A stretch of DNA of 7,943 nucleotides from an uncultured Butyrivibrio sp. (GTDB lineage: Bacteria; Bacillota; Clostridia; Lachnospirales; Lachnospiraceae), in contig CAMVRW010000102.1 in the NCBI GenBank assembly GCA_947169985.1, forward strand, positions 1 to 7,943, read 5' to 3'. The stretch's first letter is position 1. Each line of letters begins with the position of its first letter. This document shows, in pieces, positions 1 through 4,828 of this stretch. A model generated the notes under the pieces. The model did no database searches and had not been told where the DNA came from. It saw only the letters and a list, made by a program, of their open reading frames with translations. The position numbers and the translations under genes were made by a program.

Positions 1-1
1 T

Positions 2-373
2 GATATCTGGGGATATTCCCTTCCCTGGTTTGAAGCAGCGGATAAGGTAATAGCTCTTTCACGGGAAAAGAAAGAGAGCCTCAGGGTCATAGATTTCACC
101 TGCGGCTTTGGCGCAACAGCTGCTTATATTAAGAGCATCTGCCCTGATGTGTTTATTGTGGGGGCTTGCAATAGTTCTTTTGAAGCAGGGATAGCGTCCC
201 GAATCGTGGATGACGTGGTGTGGGGCGAGCTAAACACAGTGAAACTCCCCTGGAAGAAGCATTCCTTTGACGTGGTCCTTGCAGAAACTGCTTATGTCAG
301 CAAAGGCAGGATAGCAGAATGCCTGGTTCCTGGCGGAGTGCACATGGATAATACTGATCAGGAGGATAATTGA
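2..373 (+). CDS. SAM-dependent methyltransferase-like protein, C-terminal part (5' end outside window)
   Basis: The reading frame is open from base 2 to the TGA at 371-373, giving about 123 visible residues; the start lies upstream of the window. Near visible residue 32 there is VIDFTCGFGATAAYIK, which matches motif I (VLDxGCGxG) of class I Rossmann methyltransferases, with a Phe/Thr in place of the usual Ile/Gly. It is followed by an acidic/hydrophobic strand (PDVFIVGA), then LPWKKHSFDVVLAE, which fits the motif around the fourth strand, and LVPGG, which fits the fifth-strand turn. Family knowledge says such folds bind S-adenosylmethionine. The protein stops only about a dozen residues after LVPGG, so the usual last strands of the fold are missing. 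It may be a minimal or degenerate domain at the end of a larger protein. A GTG at 149 could be mistaken for a start, but motif I lies before it. The stop overlaps the next gene's ATG, indicating translational coupling. The substrate is unknown. Confidence 0.7.
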   Translation, partial: DIWGYSLPWFEAADKVIALSREKKESLRVIDFTCGFGATAAYIKSICPDVFIVGACNSSFEAGIASRIVDDVVWGELNTVKLPWKKHSFDVVLAETAYVSKGRIAECLVPGGVHMDNTDQEDN

Positions 374-1116
374 TGAATTGTCCCAAGTGTGGCAAACCAT
401 TGCCTGAAAAATTGAGCCTTAGAATGAACTTTTGCCCTCTTTGTGGAGAAAAACTTTTTGAAGAAGGGAAAAAGTATCTAATGGAGATACAGTGCGCCGG
501 TCAGAGACAGGGCGAACGGGATGTTATGATGGTCTTTGTGGATGACAGGTCATTTTATGAAGTGAAACCTTCAGAAAGTATCTGCATTGCTCTTGATGCG
601 GGATTCCATACTATCAAGTTCAAGCATAAGATCAGGAATAAGACCATTAATCTGTTGATAACCTCAAGCTATGTGATCAAGGTTTACTACAACACACTTT
701 CGGGTCTTATAGAGACTAACATAAATGTGGTTGAGGACTCGCAGGACGGTATAGATGCTCAGACTCTGGCTCATAGAGACCTTACAGCACCTGTCATGGT
801 GTCTGAAGATGGCAGAAGAACCTTTGATATCATGCTTGGAGAGGACGATCCGGAGTATGAGGTTAAGGTTACCAGTGGTCTGGATGAGGGCATTCTTCGT
901 ATATATGCTGAACGCTGTGAATTTACTCCTTCCACAAGGCATAAAAAAGTGGTGACAAGTTATAAAGATGTTGTCTCTGTAAAGAAGAAAATGGGCTCAA
1001 TAGATATCATTTGTGATGGAAATGTGCATAAAGTTTATAGTATTCCGAAAGATATCTACAATGAGGTTTTGGCATTTTTGACCAATAGAATCGGCGAAGT
1101 TAGAGGCGGTTATTAG
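373..1116 (+). CDS. Zinc-ribbon protein with a possible PH-like C-terminal domain, function unknown
   Basis: This is a 247-residue protein starting at ATG 373. The ATG overlaps the upstream TGA and sits 7 nt after AGGAGG at 360-365, which is why the in-frame TTG at 370 is not chosen. The N-terminus is a double-CxxC zinc ribbon: C3-P-K-C6-G and C21-P-L-C24-G. Residues about 36-118 form a beta-rich segment of the type found in surface or signalling scaffolds, with strands around VMMVFVDD, ALDAGFHTIKFKHK and YVIKVYYNT. Residues about 150-240 (FDIMLGED, LRIYAERCEF, VVTSYKDVVSVKKK, then a closing helix near 226-238) look like a small PH/GRAM-like barrel ending in a helix; this is inference from pattern only. 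No transmembrane segment or signal peptide is evident, so it is probably cytoplasmic. I do not recognise a specific family. It is co-transcribed with the methyltransferase-like gene, and transcription ends at the terminator about 55 bases downstream. Confidence 0.85.
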   Translation: MNCPKCGKPLPEKLSLRMNFCPLCGEKLFEEGKKYLMEIQCAGQRQGERDVMMVFVDDRSFYEVKPSESICIALDAGFHTIKFKHKIRNKTINLLITSSYVIKVYYNTLSGLIETNINVVEDSQDGIDAQTLAHRDLTAPVMVSEDGRRTFDIMLGEDDPEYEVKVTSGLDEGILRIYAERCEFTPSTRHKKVVTSYKDVVSVKKKMGSIDIICDGNVHKVYSIPKDIYNEVLAFLTNRIGEVRGGY

Positions 1117-1169
1117 CTTAGACGGGGTGCGATTACTAAATAACACATATAAACATATGGAAATATGCG

Positions 1170-1201
1170 AACAAACAGCGCTTTTGTGCTGTTTGTTTTT
1201 T
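1170..1201 (+). terminator. Intrinsic terminator after the zinc-ribbon gene
   Basis: The arm ACAAACAGC (1171-1179) pairs with GCTGTTTGT (1188-1196). It extends inward by G1180-T1187 and C1181-G1186 to a TTTT loop, and outward by A1170-T1197. Six T residues run from 1196 to 1201. The roughly 12-bp stem and immediate T-tract form a strong plus-strand terminator closing the two-gene unit. Confidence 0.88.
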
Positions 1202-1260
1202 CGTTTACATTCCAAAAATTCGATTTTATCAGTATTAATGAGCACTCCGAGTGTTGACGT

Positions 1261-1276
1261 AATAAAGTCCTTTATT
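1261..1276. repeat. Palindrome AATAAAG-TC-CTTTATT
   Basis: Perfect 7-bp inverted repeat around a 2-nt spacer in the non-coding stretch between the terminator and the XRE regulator gene. It is not followed by a T-tract, so it is a better candidate for a dimeric regulator site than for a terminator. A second palindrome of identical 7-2-7 geometry lies 35 bp downstream (centre to centre). The remainder of 1202-1494 is AT-rich and contains no convincing gene. Confidence 0.5.
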
Positions 1277-1295
1277 TTAACAATGAATTGTGAAA

Positions 1296-1311
1296 AAAGT
1301 GTGAACACTTT
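1296..1311. repeat. Palindrome AAAGTGT-GA-ACACTTT, candidate operator
   Basis: Perfect 7-bp inverted repeat with a 2-nt spacer. It overlaps the -35 hexamer (TGAACA, 1302-1307) of a candidate promoter, the usual place for a repressor operator. The half-site AAAGTG recurs at 1401-1406, next to the second candidate promoter. Whether the adjacent XRE protein binds here is inference. Confidence 0.5.
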
Positions 1312-1330
1312 CGCAAATTCTTGTTATAAG
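1302..1330 (+). promoter_or_regulatory. Candidate upstream promoter for the XRE gene
   Basis: TGAACA (1302-1307, 4 of 6 consensus positions), a 17-bp spacer and TATAAG (1325-1330), preceded by an extended -10 TG (TGtTATAAG). It would start near 1337, giving a leader of about 158 nt. It is weaker than the proximal candidate and could be a secondary or silent promoter. Confidence 0.35.
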
Positions 1331-1407
1331 GTGTATTTTCGTTAAAATGCCAAAAAACCGTAGGCAATCTGTCTTAAATTTTATTCGAAAATTCCCCTAA
1401 AAAGTGA

Positions 1408-1436
1408 ATGACGAAAAATCGTCTATGTGTTATTCT
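1408..1436 (+). promoter_or_regulatory. Candidate proximal promoter for the XRE gene with embedded inverted repeat
   Basis: ATGACG (1408-1413), 17-bp spacer and TATTCT (1431-1436) with an extended -10 TG at 1428-1429. The predicted start near 1443 leaves a leader of about 50 nt before the ATG at 1495. An inverted repeat GACGA-AAAA-TCGTC (1410-1423) occupies the -35/spacer region, a natural position for an autoregulatory operator. Confidence 0.5.
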
Positions 1437-1494
1437 ATGTAATGCAAAAGGAAAGAGATTTCAAAAAGAAATAATAAGATAGGAGGTAAAGGAC

Positions 1495-1830
1495 ATGACA
1501 AAGGCCGAAATTTTAAAAAGAGAAATTCTTTCACAGTATAAAAGTGTTAGACAGTTTGCAATAGATATGTCTATTCCATACAGTACACTTGTAACAGCAT
1601 TAGATAGGGGAATTGAGGGCATGGCTTACGGAACAGTAATCAAAATGTGTGATCGTCTTAATCTTAACCCAGTTGATTTCTCAACACTTGAGCAGGGTAC
1701 AGACCTTGGCAAGAAGATTGTTGAGAATCGTGTAATGCAGCAGTACGTAAAGCTCAACAAGGTTGGTCGTAAGAAGATCCTTGATATGATGGGTGACTTC
1801 TCACAGCTTGATAAGTACCAGGCTGACTAA
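1495..1830 (+). CDS. XRE-family helix-turn-helix regulator (111 aa)
   Basis: The start is ATG 1495, 8 nt after AGGAGG (1481-1486). Residues about 16-64 fit the Cro/C1-type helix-turn-helix fold: SVRQFAIDMSIPYSTLVTAL contains helix 2, the turn and the recognition helix, and YGTVIKMCDRLNLNPVDF is the typical helix 4-5 closing segment of XRE proteins. The C-terminal part (about 72-105, with VMQQYVKLNKVGRKKILDMM) is helical and charged and may mediate dimerisation. There is no membrane segment; it should act as a small DNA-binding protein in the cytoplasm. It is monocistronic, with its own promoters and terminator, and inverted repeats upstream suggest autoregulation (inference). Three of its six arginines use CGT, unlike glf, which hints at good expression. 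It is unlike phage repressors of the LexA/CI protease type, because no protease domain follows. Target genes are not identifiable. Confidence 0.88.
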   Translation: MTKAEILKREILSQYKSVRQFAIDMSIPYSTLVTALDRGIEGMAYGTVIKMCDRLNLNPVDFSTLEQGTDLGKKIVENRVMQQYVKLNKVGRKKILDMMGDFSQLDKYQAD

Positions 1831-1837
1831 GCTGAGA

Positions 1838-1903
1838 GGACTTGCTGAGGTTCTTTCGAAGCTAGTCCGAACGTGTTACGGCGAGCATGGCGAGGCGTAA
1901 CTT
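1838..1903 (+). other. Folded 3' untranslated region of the XRE gene
   Basis: Two hairpins lie between the stop codon and the terminator. GGACT (1838-1842) pairs with AGTCC (1864-1868), with an inner TTC-TTTC-GAA helix at 1851-1860. GTTACG (1875-1880) pairs with CGTAAC (1896-1901) and encloses a 15-nt loop that overlaps two GGCGAG copies (1880-1885 and 1889-1894). The stretch is more GC-rich than the surrounding intergenic DNA. It could be an mRNA stabiliser, a 3'UTR-derived small RNA or a dispersed repeat unit. No known RNA family was recognised. Confidence 0.45.
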
Positions 1904-1910
1904 CCTTATT

Positions 1911-1939
1911 TTTAAATTCTAAGGACTCTGTGGTATAAT
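1911..1939 (+). promoter_or_regulatory. Promoter for glf, nested in the preceding terminator
   Basis: TTTAAA (1911-1916), a 17-bp spacer and a perfect TATAAT (1934-1939) with an extended -10 TG at 1931-1932. The predicted start near 1946 leaves a leader of about 37 nt before the glf ATG at 1983. The -10 box falls at the loop of the upstream gene's terminator, so a transcript starting here lacks the left arm and would not be terminated by it. Confidence 0.65.
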
Positions 1940-1960
1940 ACACCACAGAGTTTTTATTTT
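1926..1960 (+). terminator. Intrinsic terminator of the XRE gene
   Basis: CTCTGTGGT (1926-1934) pairs perfectly with ACCACAGAG (1942-1950) around a 7-nt loop, followed by TTTTTATTTT (1951-1960). It should stop transcription from the XRE gene while letting the embedded glf promoter fire. Confidence 0.85.
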
Positions 1961-1982
1961 GCCTAAAAGTAAGGGGGAAACC

Positions 1983-3176
1983 ATGAAGTACGATTACCTG
2001 ATAGTAGGAGCAGGACTTTTCGGAGCAGTATTTGCCCACGAGGCAGCAGCTAAAGGAAAAAGCGTCCTGGTAATTGATAAAAGAGATCACATCGGTGGAA
2101 ACATTTACACCGAGAACAGAATGGGTATCAACGTTCACAAGTATGGTGCACACATATTCCATACCTCTGACAAGGAAGTGTGGGACTACGTCAACAGATT
2201 TGCAGAGTTCAATAACTACATCAACAGCCCTGTGGCAGTTTATAAGGACGAGCTCTACAACCTTCCTTTCAACATGAATACCTTCAGCAAGATGTGGGGT
2301 ATCAGAACTCCTGATGAAGCCAAGGCTATCATTAAAGAGCAGGCAGATAAGGAAATCGAAAGGATAAACAGTGAAAAGGGTACAGATGTCTTTTCGCCGG
2401 ATAATCTTGAGGAACAGGCTCTCAGCCTTGCAGGCAGGGATATCTATGAAAAGCTTGTAAAGGGCTACACTGAGAAGCAGTGGGGAAGGGATTGCAAGGA
2501 GCTTCCAGCCTTCATAATCAAGAGACTTCCCATGAGATTCATATTTGATAACAACTACTTCAATGACCGCTTCCAGGGAATTCCTGTTGGTGGCTACACG
2601 GCTCTTGTGGAAAAGCTTTTGCTTCTTGATAAGGACAGTGAAAAGCTTCCTGGAACCATCACAGTAAAGACCGGCGTTAACTATTACGACTTCATGAAAC
2701 TTGAAGACAACCTTCCTGTGAGACCTTTTGAATCCGTGGAGGGTGACAGCTTTGACGGCCTGGTATTTACCGGAATGATCGATGAGTTCTTTGGCTACAA
2801 GCTGGGAACACTGGAGTACAGATCCCTTAGGTTTGAAACTGAGGATCTTCCTGAAACAGATAACTTCCAGGGAAATGCAGTAGTTAACTACACAGAGAGA
2901 CAGATCCCTTACACAAGGATAATCGAGCATAAGCATTTCGAGTTTGGACAGGGAAAGGGAACCATCATAACAAGAGAATATCCTGCGGACTGGAAGAAGG
3001 GTGATGAGCCATATTATCCTATGAATGATGAAAAGAACAATGAGCTCTATCTCAGATATAAAGAGATGGCTAAGGACTTCCCTGAGGTGATCTTTGGCGG
3101 AAGACTGGGACAGTACAAATACTACAACATGGACCAGATCATCAGAGAAGCTCTGGACATGAGCGCCGATAAATAA
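1983..3176 (+). CDS. glf: UDP-galactopyranose mutase
   Basis: This is a 397-residue flavoenzyme that interconverts UDP-galactopyranose and UDP-galactofuranose in the cytoplasm, providing the Galf donor for surface glycans. Visible features are the FAD-binding Rossmann motif GAGLFG at 9-14, IDKRDHIGGN at 31-40, KYGAHIFHT at 53-61, GYTEKQWG at 161-168 with the substrate-stacking Trp167, and RLPMRFIFDNNYFNDRFQG at 181-199. Further on are TGMIDEFFGY at 263-272, PYTRIIEHK at 309-317 with an active-site Arg312, and GGRLGQYKYYNMD at 372-384 with Arg374 and Tyr379. These correspond by family knowledge to the diphosphate-binding arginines and tyrosine, so the enzyme looks intact. Its length is near the usual 370-400, with slightly extended loops around 125-138 and 236-256. 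ATG 1983 is chosen over the in-frame TTG 1959 because AAGGGGG at 1971-1977 is well spaced and the protein aligns from MKYDYLIVGAG. It has its own promoter and no co-transcribed partner. Confidence 0.97.
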   Translation: MKYDYLIVGAGLFGAVFAHEAAAKGKSVLVIDKRDHIGGNIYTENRMGINVHKYGAHIFHTSDKEVWDYVNRFAEFNNYINSPVAVYKDELYNLPFNMNTFSKMWGIRTPDEAKAIIKEQADKEIERINSEKGTDVFSPDNLEEQALSLAGRDIYEKLVKGYTEKQWGRDCKELPAFIIKRLPMRFIFDNNYFNDRFQGIPVGGYTALVEKLLLLDKDSEKLPGTITVKTGVNYYDFMKLEDNLPVRPFESVEGDSFDGLVFTGMIDEFFGYKLGTLEYRSLRFETEDLPETDNFQGNAVVNYTERQIPYTRIIEHKHFEFGQGKGTIITREYPADWKKGDEPYYPMNDEKNNELYLRYKEMAKDFPEVIFGGRLGQYKYYNMDQIIREALDMSADK

Positions 3177-3207
3177 AGATAAAGACCTGTTTTCAGGTAA
3201 AACGGAT

Positions 3208-3252
3208 GAAGCCCCCATGCATATGATGCATGAGGGCTTCCTATATTATTTC
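3208..3252 (+). terminator. Hairpin terminator between glf and the convergent FliD-like gene
   Basis: A 15-nt arm (3208-3222, starting GAAGCCC) pairs with 3226-3240 (ending GGGCTTC), with a single C-A mismatch and an ATG loop. The downstream bases CTATATTATTTC are T-rich but interrupted. It lies 31 bases after the glf stop in a convergent gap and probably serves glf; it may also act on the opposite strand, where the tail is weaker. Confidence 0.65.
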
Positions 3253-3281
3253 AAGTCACCTCTTCTGCAGCAGAGGGACTC

Positions 3282-3300
3282 AAAGCGCACTAGGCGCTTT
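3282..3300 (-). terminator. Hairpin just after the FliD-like gene stop codon
   Basis: AAAGCGC (3282-3288) and GCGCTTT (3294-3300) form a perfect 7-bp stem with a 5-nt loop, starting 3 bases beyond the minus-strand stop. The tail on the minus strand is only TTT within the stem, so this is more likely a 3'-end stabilising structure or weak terminator than a full one. A further imperfect hairpin, CCTCT/AGAGG, lies at 3259-3276. Confidence 0.4.
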
Positions 3301-3303
3301 TGA

Positions 3304-4602
3304 TCAGCAGTAATTATTGAACATCATTCCTGAGTACTCACTTGTGATATATGGCGATGAGTAGTCACGGCTGTCAGGGTTCTTGTAGTTTACAACCGGC
3401 CTGTCCACATACTTCATAGGGTCAACCGAGATGTCTTTTGTCTTATCAATAAGAGCATCTGCAAACTTGTTCACCGGCTCGAGAGCTGCGGTACTGTTGC
3501 CGGATGATACTGCCTGCCTCAGCATCTCGTCATCTATGGACAGGGTTCCGTTTCCTTCAAGCTTTATTCCCAGATCTTCACAGTTGGAAAGATTCTGCTG
3601 TGCAATACCTATGATCTCGGATCTAAGCTTGGTACCTTTGAACTTGTCATCGTTCTTACCTGCTGCATCGGTGATAAAGTTGTTGTAGTTGTCGATCAGA
3701 GCTGTCACGTGTTTGAGAAGCGCTTCGTTGTCTTTCTTGACACCTACATGTATAGGCGATGCGGCGGTGGTATCCTTAAGGGTAATATCAAACTTACCGC
3801 CAACAGTGAAGTGGTTGGATACTGCTACACGGTCTTCTCCGTTAAGTGAGAAGTGTGCGTTGGTGGCGGGAGCAGCAACTTGATCGAGACCAAGGTATTT
3901 GATGGCTCCGCCTGCCAGTCCACTTGCGGATTCGAATATCTCAAACTGACTTACCTGACCTGGACGAAGACCTGTGTGGGTGGAAGAAATCTCCAGAGCA
4001 GATCTTTCGCCGTCCTCTATGACATCGGCATGAAGTCCGATATTAGCTTTGTTAATGAGCTTTTCAAGCTTATCCTGAACGTCTTTGTTCTTGTCTGTTC
4101 CATATACGCTGAACTGGAACTCGAATTCCTGGCCGTTTATCCTTACATCAAAGGCGTAGTTGTCAGCCGGAAGTCCGGTGGCATCCTTAGGAAGGAATGT
4201 ACCTTTGTTGACCTGGCTGCTGGCCAACTGTTTAACGTCAATGTCGAACTGGGCGTTGCCAATATCCTGATCGGGAGTCTTGCCTATATAAGAAGCAACC
4301 ACCTTGTCGTCATCGGTAGTAAAAGCAGAGGTGTGATTCAGGGAAGATTTATCCTCATGATCACTAAGCTTCCGGATAGAAGCCTGAAGCTGTCTTGCTT
4401 TTTCTTTTATATCAATCGCATCGTTGCGGGATGTATCATCATCTGTAAGTAGATAAAGAGGGGACTTCTTGTTGATTTTTGCAATTGATTTATACACATC
4501 CCTAAGCTCTTCTTTACGATGAGCGTCGGCCTGTGTAACATCTTTAGACACGTAGTCCTGTATGAAATGGTTGTAAGCACCATTAAAAGAAATGCCTGCC
4601 AT
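3304..4602 (-). CDS. Divergent FliD/flagellar hook-associated-like protein
   Basis: This is a 432-residue protein. ATG 4602 is chosen because AGGAGG (4614-4609) lies 6 nt upstream; the frame is open 17 codons further but without a binding site. Residues 117-212 resemble the FliD domain pattern: FDIDVKQLASSQ (119-130), a beta segment YAFDVRINGQEFEFQF (149-164), a helix DVQDKLEKLINKAN (174-187), then LHADVIEDGERSALEISS, like the 'VTASVxxDG.gs.LvLtS' strand of FliD. Residues 296-390 resemble the FliD C-terminal region: LKHVTALIDNYNNFI, LRSEIIGI, then EDLGIKLEGNGTLSIDDEMLRQAV. FliD proteins cap the flagellar filament and promote flagellin polymerisation outside the cell, exported by the flagellar type III system without a signal peptide; none is seen here. 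Odd points: the usual N-terminal 'GLDtd.iv..Lm' motif is missing, the first 110 residues are a Lys/Asp-rich helical region, and the tail is SEYSGMMFNNYC with a terminal Cys. It is a lone gene. It could be a paralogue with a different role. Confidence 0.7.
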   Translation of the reverse strand: MAGISFNGAYNHFIQDYVSKDVTQADAHRKEELRDVYKSIAKINKKSPLYLLTDDDTSRNDAIDIKEKARQLQASIRKLSDHEDKSSLNHTSAFTTDDDKVVASYIGKTPDQDIGNAQFDIDVKQLASSQVNKGTFLPKDATGLPADNYAFDVRINGQEFEFQFSVYGTDKNKDVQDKLEKLINKANIGLHADVIEDGERSALEISSTHTGLRPGQVSQFEIFESASGLAGGAIKYLGLDQVAAPATNAHFSLNGEDRVAVSNHFTVGGKFDITLKDTTAASPIHVGVKKDNEALLKHVTALIDNYNNFITDAAGKNDDKFKGTKLRSEIIGIAQQNLSNCEDLGIKLEGNGTLSIDDEMLRQAVSSGNSTAALEPVNKFADALIDKTKDISVDPMKYVDRPVVNYKNPDSRDYSSPYITSEYSGMMFNNYC

Positions 4603-4699
4603 AATGCCCCTCCTTTCTTCCTTGATGTACGTACGAGTCCTTTGCTCTACCAATCCTTTGGTATCAATCGCACGAGGGCATATCTAGCCACGTTTAGTT
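4603..4699 (-). promoter_or_regulatory. 5' leader with four AAGGA motifs, candidate CsrA-binding region
   Basis: The predicted transcript has a leader of about 97 nt. TACCAA-AGGA-TTGGTA (minus strand 4663 to 4648) forms a 6-bp hairpin with AGGA as its tetraloop. Further A-A-G-G-A copies have their GGA at 4640-4638, 4621-4619 and in the Shine-Dalgarno sequence at 4613-4611. CsrA is known to bind GGA in hairpin loops and to block the ribosome site, for example on the Bacillus hag leader. The match here is a pattern-based inference. Confidence 0.45.
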
Positions 4700-4718
4700 A
4701 CTTACATAATACTAGATA
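4681..4718. repeat. Inverted repeat TATCTAG...CTAGATA flanking the FliD-like promoter -10
   Basis: Perfect 7-bp arms at 4681-4687 and 4712-4718 are separated by 24 bp. The arm centres are 31 bp apart, about three helical turns. One arm lies in the promoter spacer and the other just after the predicted start (near 4699), a plausible split operator. Confidence 0.4.
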
Positions 4719-4733
4719 ATAAGCAAATGTCAA
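4706..4733 (-). promoter_or_regulatory. Sigma-A promoter of the FliD-like gene
   Basis: On the minus strand there is a perfect TTGACA (4733-4728), a 16-bp spacer and TATTAT (4711-4706). The predicted start is near 4699. It is a housekeeping-type promoter rather than the sigma-28 (TAAA...GCCGATAA) type commonly found upstream of late flagellar genes. Confidence 0.75.
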
Positions 4734-4813
4734 TCATAAAACGACTTTGTTAATACATTTTAATAGATATTTAAGATTTGTTGCAGGTTTAAGTGACTTT
4801 TATTATTATGTTA

Positions 4814-4821
4814 TGAGAGGT
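4814..4821 (+). promoter_or_regulatory. Ribosome binding site deciding the GT-C start
   Basis: GAGAGGTG occupies 4814-4821 and lies 7 nt before GTG 4829. An in-frame GTG at 4820 overlaps this binding site and has no binding site of its own, so 4829 is preferred. The AT-rich 80 bases upstream contain no convincing promoter; the best pair (TTGCAG 4781, TATTAT 4804) would start inside the binding site. Confidence 0.5.
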
Positions 4822-4828
4822 GAAAAAA

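Noticed and set aside
997..1345. Short open frames on both strands across the 1117-1494 gap (103 aa minus, 72 aa plus)
   Set aside because: Both run through the strong terminator at 1170-1201, have low-complexity AT-driven composition, and lack convincing binding sites or domains.
1202..1494. Possible riboswitch in the long leader of the XRE gene
   Set aside because: No conserved aptamer core was recognised; the palindromes lie at or before the candidate promoters rather than in the short predicted leader.
3185..3198. Small hairpin ACCTG-TTTT-CAGGT after glf
   Set aside because: A 5-bp stem followed by AAAACGG has no T-tract, and the much stronger hairpin at 3208-3240 lies just beyond it.
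1827..3218. A 463-codon open frame on the minus strand antisense to glf
   Set aside because: It lies fully opposite a clearly functional glf, its translation shows no domain, it has no binding site at the start, and it runs through terminators. It is a by-product of glf codon bias.
3853..4452. A 199-codon plus-strand frame opposite the FliD-like gene
   Set aside because: The minus-strand frame has the binding site, promoter and FliD-like motifs; the plus-strand translation is a shadow without recognisable features.
4781..4809. TTGCAG-17-TATTAT as the promoter of the GT-C gene
   Set aside because: The -35 matches only half the consensus, and the predicted start near 4816 would remove most of the ribosome binding site.
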